DNA from: Agaricus subrufescens
Lineage: Eukaryota > Basidiomycota > Agaricomycetes > Agaricales > Agaricaceae
DNA length: 64,000 bases
Assembly: GCA_029945375.1 (NCBI GenBank)
Contig: CM057057.1
Coordinates: 2,480,001-2,544,000, forward strand
Reading direction: 5' to 3'
In this document: positions 55,909 to 64,000 of the stretch, piece after piece
Layout: the number at the start of each line of letters is the position of its first letter
Position numbering within the stretch: the stretch's first letter is position 1
The notes under the pieces: model-generated
The model's database searches: none
Told to the model about the DNA's origin: nothing
The model's input: only the letters and a program-made list of their open reading frames with translations
Program-made: the position numbers and the translations under genes

Positions 55909-58157
55909 GGAGAGGGAGGGAAGGGCGAGCAGGGCAGTGGAAGCGGGCTGCAGGCTTATATACACCGAGCTGCATTTCGGGACTGAGGCTAATAATGAAA
56001 CTGACGGCGGAAGGCGGTCAGATCCATCGGCTGTCGATGGTCCGTTAGCAGATGCGTATCCCCATATACTCTATAATTCTATTTGTCGCCTCGGACTTCT
56101 CGTTATTGCGTTCCCAATGACACCTCGCAGCCCCCATTTTTTTCCAGTCCGCGAGCTTGACGCGACGGCCAACCGCCACAAATTCACAGCCAAAACCCAA
56201 TCACCTTGCGTCTCTGAGCCTCTGTCCCGGGAGAGTATTTCCGTTGCTACCAACGCTTCATACTGGCCAAAAGTTTATCTCGAATTCTCAATTCCACCAA
56301 GAATTCGACGTAATACTTTATGTGACCCTGATATGAATCATGAAGAGAGACAATGGGTCGACTCCCCCCATTATACCCACCCTGTCAGCACTGTCGGCGA
56401 TTCGGCACCATATACAATTTGAACAACTCTGCGGTCCTTTCTTTTGTCAGTCCTCCTCCATGCCCTGTCCCATGTGATGCCTGCAACTTCCCCATTCCTC
56501 GTACAATGCCCATGGACACGATCCATTGATAGCACATATTCTCACAGCACAGGAGTGAGGAGTGAGAACGTAGGTGGGCATCGAGTCAGGATCAGGTTTC
56601 ATTTCCGTCATTTTGGTATATATGACAGATACGCGATGTACTCCAAGAATGTGTGATTCATGCCCATCACAACGAAAAGCGTGTCAAGGACGTGAATGTT
56701 ACAGCATGTACAGCATTTGATGATGCAACGCATAGTACTTGATATGGCACGGCGTCTATTGTCAGATCCGACTAGACGTTGGCATATGAATGTTGTACGC
56801 GAGCTCCATGTGTGATATAGCACTCGGCAAGGTGGTTTATTTACGTTGCAAGCTGCTTCCAGTCGAGGAAGTCATCCTGCACTTATTGCATGCATGTGGC
56901 TCTATTATTAGAACCGCTTGAAGGGTGTAGTGACTTGGCAAAAGCATACATTTGTAGCGAGTACCCATGACTGTCAGCTTAGTCCCTGCGTAATTGGCAG
57001 CGATATATTGGTACCGAAACAAAGACTCTTTTTGGTTTTCTGATTCACTCAAGCAAAAGTTCCCTTCAAGGGAAGGATGGTCCGAATGGTAAATTTAGTA
57101 ATGGTATGACTCCTGGCATAAAGCCACCCTACAATTGGCGCTGAGAATAGCCATTTACCCTCAGCATTGAACATGGTTCGTAAGCGTGACACACCCCACC
57201 TGGCTGTCGGCTTATTCGCCGGGACGAAATAATAAGGTTCTGCATTGCAAGTAAGAATGCAGCCACATTGAAAATATGTCGAGACGAAACAAAAAGGTTG
57301 GAGCCCACTTATCCCGCGCTCGAGTTGCCCTAATTTTTGCCTGCCTGATGAGGCAGGGACGCCAAAAGGGTAAAAACGCCCAGAATATCTTGAGGAGACT
57401 GCTGACTGGTAAGGTCATCATCAAAGGAAGAGCCGGAGTTATTAGCATGCGCGACAGGAGCGCGCCGCTTCCTCACAGAAAGTTCGACACAGTCCCATAA
57501 AATCTCCCGAGCGTACGAAAAGATCGATGAAAAGGAGCAGGCCATGGAGCCACGATAGGGGCCGCTGGGCTTTAATGCGCGGGCGATAAGATCAACGAGC
57601 GGCTTTAGTGCATGCGTACGTCTCCGACTTCCAGATAGAAGTCGGGATACAAGGGATTTCGCCGAATGAAGCATGTTAAAGGGAACGTTGTCCGGTAAGA
57701 TCGAAAGCGGCAAAAGAAGTCGAAGAAAAAGAAAAGTTGAGTTTATGAAGGAGCGGGTATTTAGACACCGCATGGGAAATTTCGGGAAAACGTCAGTTGC
57801 GTCGAATGACAAACGAGAAAGCGAGGAAGTGGCGTGTATTACTGGCTATGAATTTCTGGAAGTCTCGTCGCTAGAAACGTTGTTGGAACGTTTTAAGAGA
57901 GTCCGTTCGCCGCTGTTCTACCGCCTTTATTTAAAGCCGCGTGGCCTCATGTAGTATAAGGTGCCCTTTTGGATGAAACAGCGACGACGACGTCGGGCGA
58001 GGTGGGGGACAGTGGGGGGTGGTTGGAACGAGCCCTACAGCACCAAATACACACAAATACCCCGCCCACCTGTGGCCATGCAACTCACTGCTCATCTCGC
58101 CTCTGCCCTCTCTCGCCGACAGTCCTAGTCGTCACAAAGGTCTTTCTATTGAACGCA
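55909..58157. other. Intergenic region between F-box gene and RS-rich gene
   Basis: No gene is supported. The open frame at 55871-56422 (plus) overlaps the F-box start. A minus-strand open stretch at 57330-57812 (about 160 codons, no ATG) contains ARALKPSGPYRGSMAC and QSPQDILGVFTLLASLP and could be a relic. Confidence 0.4.
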
Positions 58158-59747
58158 ATGGCTTCTTCAAGCACCAGTTCAAATGATAAGCCAAATACCC
58201 TTTCTAATGTTGTTTCCAACCTTGTCCGTGCCTCGATGGGCACCTCTCTATCACCCACTGTCACAGATGAAGATCTCGACAGGCACGTAGCTGAGCTGAT
58301 TCTCAAAGAGGCGAAGAAGAAGGCAGAGAAGTATAGTCAACAGGGTATTCGCGCCTACATTGCGAGTAATCTGTGGGTTACATTCTTGGAACTATTACAT
58401 CAAACATGCATTGACCTGGTTCAACTTAGGCGTGACTCGGATGCGCCGAGAACAAATAAGCGTTTTCTATCCTCTATAATTCGGAGTACAGATGATCATA
58501 ACAAGGCGATACTGAAAGCTCAAGCTGAAGCCGCAGAGGAAATAAAGCAGGCGAGGCGAGAGAAAGAGAAGAAGGAGCGGAGAGCTCGAGCAGAAGAAGC
58601 TGTTCGTGCAAGAAGATCGGGGGAGAGACATAAATCATCACGGTCATCACGGTCATCTCGCTCGACACGGCGTACGTGGCGAGAGGAAAGGGAGAATGAC
58701 TGGGAAGAAAGTTGGGATCGATGGAACGGTCGGACTGTGGATCGAGAGAAGGACAGGAAGAAGCTGAAGACCAAATGTTGGGAAGATTCTGAAGGGGACG
58801 AAGTCATAGACCCTGAAAGTGGCCAGAGGAAGGGAAAGAGGAGTGCCAGAGATAAAGGCAAAGGGCGAGAGAGATCTCGAAGCCCAGACACAGACGACAG
58901 AGATAAACGACGAAGCAGAAAGAGGCACGACGACGACTATGAAGATAGGCGGCGAAGACGGCGGAGAAGTAGAAGTGAGTCTCCAAGACGTCGTGTACCC
59001 CGGGCCTCGACGTCTAGACGCCATTCTCCTTCACCAAGACCACTGCGGAAGGAGCCCAAATACGCTTTGGACGATCTATTGGAAGAAGAACGTTTTGATT
59101 ATGAGCATGGAAATAGGAATCCATCCTCTCGCAACTCATCCCATGCTCTTGAGGATGACTCTGATACCCATTCAGCAGCTAACTATGGAGAACTGCGAGG
59201 TCGCAGTAGCTCGCATGGTGCCGAGCCTACCAAACATTCACGCAGCACCAGCTTACGCCGTCCTCATCCCAAGTCGAAATCTAGATCATCCTCTCCTGAC
59301 ACCACTAACACCCGAAGTATGTCTCTTGCCTCGTCGCGCTCCTCTTCTCCGTCTCCAGGCCCTTCACCACCTCGTAATCTACCTTCCAAGATGGACAAGT
59401 ACTTTGAAGAGAGTTACGATCCTCGGCTGGATGTTGCACCTCTCAGCTCAGTTCCAAACGTGCCTGCAACAGGCCTCATCAACAATGCCGAGTTTGAGGG
59501 CTGGGATGCTATGCTTGAGTTGATTCAGTTACGCCGGCAAGATAAAGAAGATAAAAAGAGACTGGAACGTCTGGGTATAGTACCCAAAAAGGATAAAAAG
59601 GGCAAGGGGAAAGTCAAGGGCGGCGTTGTTGAAAGTGCAAGTGTCATCAACGGGAGTGGTGGCAGCATTTTTGATATTGAATATAAGAAGCGTGGGACAG
59701 TCAGGGAATGGGATATGGGGAAAGAGGGGGTAGATCTTTCGTTCTAG
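58158..59747 (+). CDS. RS-rich nuclear protein (splicing-associated type)
   Basis: Intronless, 529 residues from the ATG at 58158 (MASSSTSSNDKPNTLSNVV). The N-terminal part has LDRHVAELILKEAKKKAEKY and, after a variable stretch, FLSSIIRSTDDHNKAILKAQ with a basic coiled coil (EIKQARREKEKKERRARAEE). A long Arg/Ser/Asp domain follows with RS repeats and basic clusters, then a Ser/Pro section. The C-terminal motif reads KMDKYFEESYDPRLDVAPL, EFEGWDAMLELIQLRRQDKE and a tail FDIEYKKRGTVREWDMGKEG. RS domains are typical of pre-mRNA splicing and chromatin-associated proteins; a specific role is not assigned. An upstream in-frame TTG extends the frame but is not a start. Confidence 0.7.
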   Translation: MASSSTSSNDKPNTLSNVVSNLVRASMGTSLSPTVTDEDLDRHVAELILKEAKKKAEKYSQQGIRAYIASNLWVTFLELLHQTCIDLVQLRRDSDAPRTNKRFLSSIIRSTDDHNKAILKAQAEAAEEIKQARREKEKKERRARAEEAVRARRSGERHKSSRSSRSSRSTRRTWREERENDWEESWDRWNGRTVDREKDRKKLKTKCWEDSEGDEVIDPESGQRKGKRSARDKGKGRERSRSPDTDDRDKRRSRKRHDDDYEDRRRRRRRSRSESPRRRVPRASTSRRHSPSPRPLRKEPKYALDDLLEEERFDYEHGNRNPSSRNSSHALEDDSDTHSAANYGELRGRSSSHGAEPTKHSRSTSLRRPHPKSKSRSSSPDTTNTRSMSLASSRSSSPSPGPSPPRNLPSKMDKYFEESYDPRLDVAPLSSVPNVPATGLINNAEFEGWDAMLELIQLRRQDKEDKKRLERLGIVPKKDKKGKGKVKGGVVESASVINGSGGSIFDIEYKKRGTVREWDMGKEGVDLSF

Positions 59748-59921
59748 ATGTGTTTTTAGTATACTTCTATTCCTATGTGTAGCATGTCATGAAGTTTGTC
59801 AATCCAGGGTCAGACTAGCCAGTCTCCGAGCGGGTGCAAGGGCGAGGTCCGATAATCTGATCCGCGAGTGTGACGCGTGACTGATCAGTCGCGTCGGCGC
59901 GACAAAGTCGTTGTTCTTCTC

Positions 59922-62900
59922 ATGGCCTCTACAAGTTCGATCGCCCAGATCCTTTCATCTACTCTCAATCCCGATACGAATACTCGAGTCGCGGCTGAAC
60001 TTAAGCTCGCAGAATCTTTTGCAGATTTCAGTGTGTACATTTCCCGTGATCACCTTGGGAGAAAATTGACGCGTGATCAAGATACTGGCCTGGCTTTGGC
60101 ACAAATCTTGCTTGCTCAGGATGTTGATATTTCTTTGAGACAGATACGTGTATTTGCTTCGAAATCTTATCAACGCGTCTTCATCTTACCTTTGTGACCA
60201 ACACTCGGCTAGTATTGCTTTGCGTAAATACGTAAGAGAGAGATGGTCACCCTACTTTGCTGGTTTTAGGGGAGCCGCACCACCCCCAGAAGTGAGTGAA
60301 CTTTATCATTACTCGTTTTTTTTAATCTTATTTTGAGAGATAGATCAAGACACAAATTCGCCGAGCCGTGTTTCAAGGACTTTCTGACCCGAATCGTCGT
60401 GTTCGCTCGCTATGTGTGCGTCGATTTCAGCATTACACTATTCGGAGTACTGCTGACATATTATACCATATCAGGCCCACACGCTTTCATCTGTAGCGAG
60501 CTGCGATTGGCCTGATGAATATCCAGATCTCCTCAACGACCTCATCAACCAACTTTCGTCGGGATCTCCAGACTCCGTCCATGGAGCCATGCAGGTGTTC
60601 ACCGAGTTCATTAAATCCGACCTCACGGAAGACCAGATCTTGCCTGTTCTTCGTCAACTTCTTCCTGTCTTGCTGAATATCTTGGGAGCAACTGAGGTAT
60701 GTGTCGAGGCTTTCTTAGTTCTCATGAGCTTAGGAAACTCTGGCAGTCACATTCTCCTTTGACGAGGGCACGCACAATATCCGTTTTCCGTCAATGCGTA
60801 ACAGCGCTCTTTATGGTCAAGGATCAACACCCACAGTCGGTCAAAGAAGCTATTGGGAGCGTCCTGCCTGTCTGGTTGGAGGCTTTTAAAGTCCTGCTGA
60901 ATATCGATCCAATGTCCGATATCTCTGGTGCAAAAAATTGGGATGGTCTTGCTGTCCGTATCCAAATATTCAAGGTCACTCCTTTCTTGTTCTATTGTCA
61001 CTCGTTTCTCAACCCTCGTCAGACTTTGTCAACGATCCATACCTCATTTGCTAAAGCCATCAGTCAACAGCTAATGACGGATTTCCTTACTGCTTCTGTT
61101 CTCCATTTGCATGCTCTCTTTCCTGTTTTTGATCACTTTTACCTCGCCGATGAGGAAGCCGTCCCCAGAACCTCTGAAGACGACGAGACGATTGACCTTG
61201 CTCAGTTAGTTTGCCCCATCCTAGATTTTGTCTCTGAAACCGTTCGACATGGCAAGTCCAAGGCGTGGTTGGAGAGCAACCTACAGCAACTCGTGTCTGC
61301 AGTGTTTAATTATGTTCAGATCACCCACGATGATGTACGAAATGGTTTTAGGAATGAGACTTCAATGCTGATTATAGGTTATAGGAGGAAACCTGGGCTA
61401 TCGATGCAAATGCTTTTGTAGCACAAGAGAACGATGACAGTCAGGCGTACAGTATGCGTGTAGTCGGCTTTGATCTGTTGAACGTAAGGCTGCTCGTTGT
61501 TGACTAAAACTTCTTCTCACTCAATCTCTTCGGATAGGTCCTCATTGAAAGGCTGCCCGTGCCTACTACTCATGCTTTTACCTCTGTCACAAATCAAATC
61601 GTCCAGTCGTCTACACAAGTGCGGGATAGTGGTAACGAGCAATGGTGTGTTGTTTTTCTCGATTTTACTTCATATCATCTAACATTTAGGTGATTAGGTG
61701 GAGACCACTTGAAGCCGCTTTGGCTGCTGTAGGGTCTCAAGCTGAAGCGGTACTTGATTGCGTCCAGGATGAACAAGATTCTGGAAGAGCGAAACCTATT
61801 GATATTGAACATTTCTTAACGAACGTCATCCCCAATATTCTTGGCCTTCCACGTGGGTTTCCGCATTTCGCGAGCGCTTCGATGGTTTCTTACCTCGTTT
61901 TAGAACAACCATTCCTTCAAGGTCGTGGCTTTGTGTTCGCTAGTCAGTTTGCCCAGCTACTCCCGTTACACTCTACGGGTCAGTATTTGGAAGCTGGTCT
62001 CCAGGTCATCGAATCGTCGGAAGCGGGTATCCCTGTCAAAATCTCAGCTATTAAAGCTGTCCACAAGTCAGTATTTCACTTCTGCATATCTTTTGTCGGA
62101 TGCTCAATTTGTTTAGTTTCTTCCAAGAGGGAGATGACGCAGCGCTTGCGCCGTTCGCTCCCAGACTTGCTAAAGATCTTGCTCCAATCTTATCAGCTGC
62201 TTCGGAAGATACCCTTGGTCTCGTTCTTGAGAGCTTGTCTGTCGTCGTCCAAGTTGATAAAGGAAGTTGGGTGACACCGGACCTCGCTACTTCGATAACT
62301 CAAGTCATTTTGGAAGTCTGGCATAAGAATAATAAAGGTAGGGTAGAGATGCTTGAATGTTTAAGCTTGACTAAATTTTTTTTGATTAGATCCTATCTTC
62401 ATCTCTATTCTGACGGATGTTCTCGAATCACTTGCTGAGGCGTCATCCGGTATCTATGAGACGGTTGTAAAGAATGCCCTCCCACCATTAAGTCAAGCTA
62501 TTGGTAATTCAAAGAAGGAAGAATCATGGGTTGCTAGTTCGGCGATTAATTTGGTTGCTAGTCTCGCCCGAGGTGCCCCTGAATCTGGTTTGGGTGAAGG
62601 TTTCTTTTCTCTTTTAGCCCCGCCCTTGTTTGCCTGTTTAGGAGGTGCAGAGGATAGGGATGTTATTCAAGTGAGTCGTAGCTGCTTCCACTTGTGTTGT
62701 GAATTTACCTTTTTGTAGAACGGCATTGAGACTCTAACACTAATCGTGCGAAAAGATTGTAACCAGATGACAGTGTGGACTGATGCCGGGGGCAAAAATG
62801 GTTTGGGTTATACGCTAGAGTTGGTGGCCAAACTGCTTGAAAGTCAGGATGAGTCCGGAGGTCTGGTGATCGGAGACCTCATCATCCATCTTTTCCGCAA

Positions 62901-63988
62901 GGCTGGTGAAGCCATACTTCCTGTCCTTCCTCAGCTTCTCCAGGCAATGGTTGTTCGTATGAAAACCGCCCAGACTGCCACGTTCCTTCAGGTTAGTCCC
63001 CACCGATTTTAATAATGAATGGCCCCCCTAAATACGTCTGACAGAGTCTTGTCTGCCCATTTGCTTTCCTGATAAACAACCAACGCGATACTATTCTTGA
63101 TCTCCTGGAGTCTATCCATGTTAATGGACGGTCTGGGTTGGACATACTCCTACAAACCTGGTGCGAGAACGCCGAGACATTCCAAGGCCTTTGGGCGTCA
63201 AGGATAAGTACTTTGGGTCTCGCGGAGCTTCTCGTTTCGGGAAGACCTTCGCTTCGCAATATTACTGTCAAGGGGGAACTTATTGTTAAGCCTGAAACAC
63301 AGAATGGTTAGCCCCTGTTCTATCAAAGGAAATTAAGGAACTTACGCTTGCGTTCAGTTATTATGACACGATCTAAGACTAAAAAAAGTGGGTATTACAG
63401 GCTTTGACAATATGGCCACCGATCTTCTTACCCTAGCTGTCGCAGCTCCACATGAGTTTACTTCCATTCCGTTCTCCGTCAAGGCGCTCAAGATTATTAT
63501 TCGTGACCTTCAGTCTGGTGGGGACTCTGCAACTATATCAGCGCAAGGCAACACTTTTGATGTTGACTCTGATGACGGGGTGCGTCCCTTGATCAATCAA
63601 TGACAATATTGACGGATTGACCTCTTATATAGGATGAGGATTGGACAGAGGAAGAGAGGCAGAATCAAGGTTTCAAGGCCGAAGAGTTCCAACTTTTGTC
63701 AGAAATGTTAGGACCGAAAGGGGTCGCGTTTGATAATGATGAACTGCTCGATGTTCAAGATGATGAAGATTTGAAGAATGATCCTGTTTCGCAGATGGAT
63801 ATGCAGGTCAGTGATTCCAGGTGTCGGGTGCTGGTTTGCGGCTCAGCTGAGAATGGGATTATTAGGCTCATCTAGTCAACTTTTTGAAGAATTGTGCAGC
63901 ACAGAACACCGCCAACTTTAATCAAATTGCGGATCAGCTCTCTGCGGAGGAAATGCTCGTTCTTCGCAGTGCTATTGGGAGCCAGTAA
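59922..63988 (+). CDS. Importin-9 / Kap114 family karyopherin
   Basis: Starts at the ATG at 59922 (MASTSSIAQILSSTLNPD) and ends with TAA at 63986-63988, inside the window. Importin-beta N-terminal features are present: TRVAAELKLAESF, TGLALAQILLAQDVDISLRQ, IALRKYVRERWSPYF and RAVFQGLSDPNRRVRSL. HEAT-like segments run to the C-terminus (AMQVFTEFIKSDLTEDQILP, LAQLVCPILDFVSETVRHGK, EHFLTNVIPNILGLPRGF, NGLGYTLELVAKLLESQDES). The late acidic segment (DEDWTEEERQNQGFKAEEFQ, FDNDELLDVQDDED) and the end HLVNFLKNCA...LRSAIGSQ match the Kap114/importin-9 layout. This receptor imports histones, TBP and other basic cargo and is Ran-regulated. About 15 short introns are inferred. One junction near 60149-60211 does not keep the frame with a canonical GT-AG intron. 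Confidence 0.85.
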
Positions 63989-64000
63989 TTTAAGGCTGAA

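Noticed and set aside
55871..56422. 183-codon plus-strand open frame at the F-box gene's 5' end
   Set aside because: It overlaps the F-box start in antisense and has no recognisable domain. Composition does not resemble the neighbouring genes.
57330..57812. 160-codon minus-strand open stretch
   Set aside because: It begins with TTG and has no ATG, no domain and no splice support. It was only noted in the intergenic entry.

Overview
This window is nuclear DNA from a filamentous fungus, most likely a mushroom-forming basidiomycete (Agaricomycetes). Genes are cut by many short GT-AG introns of about 48-56 nt. The proteins are fungal: DASH subunit Ask1, a chitin synthase with the class IV layout, a GRAM/VASt sterol-transfer protein, a Whi2-like BTB protein, a CorA-like magnesium transporter and copper amine oxidases. 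No bacterial operons, rRNA, tRNA or CRISPR arrays were seen. Splice junctions were assigned by eye, so CDS spans include introns and exon boundaries are inferences.

Layout, left to right: a secreted DUF5695 protein (minus, cut by the left edge); ASK1 (plus); a DM9/DUF3421 protein with two tandem vWA domains (minus); a coding-like orphan segment; an RS-rich multi-exon gene and a Whi2-like BTB gene (both minus); a chitin synthase (minus) divergent from a SEC14-type lipid-transfer gene (plus); a 1,397-residue disordered protein (minus) divergent from a CorA-like transporter (plus); a secreted Thr-rich repeat protein (minus); copper amine oxidase 1 (minus); a homeobox gene (plus) with an inverted-repeat element inserted just before its start codon; copper amine oxidase 2 (plus); a Lam-type sterol-transfer protein (minus) divergent from COG8 (plus); an F-box protein (minus); an RS-rich protein (plus); and importin-9/Kap114 (plus), complete just before the right edge.

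The genes are mostly unrelated, as is normal for a fungal chromosome. Some neighbours share themes: cell wall and surface (chitin synthase, secreted repeat protein), and lipid and membrane traffic (SEC14-like, Lam-like, COG8). The 36-46.6 kb interval is the most unusual. Two divergent copper amine oxidase paralogues keep a near-identical promoter block with a TATA box. Between them lies the homeobox gene, with a 527-bp element that has perfect 84-bp terminal inverted repeats and a 10-bp flanking direct repeat. Other signals worth checking are the recent 1.16-kb internal duplication of the vWA module, the GMG in place of GMN in the CorA-like protein, the duplicated 3' end of that gene, and a 14-nt micro-exon in the DUF5695 gene.
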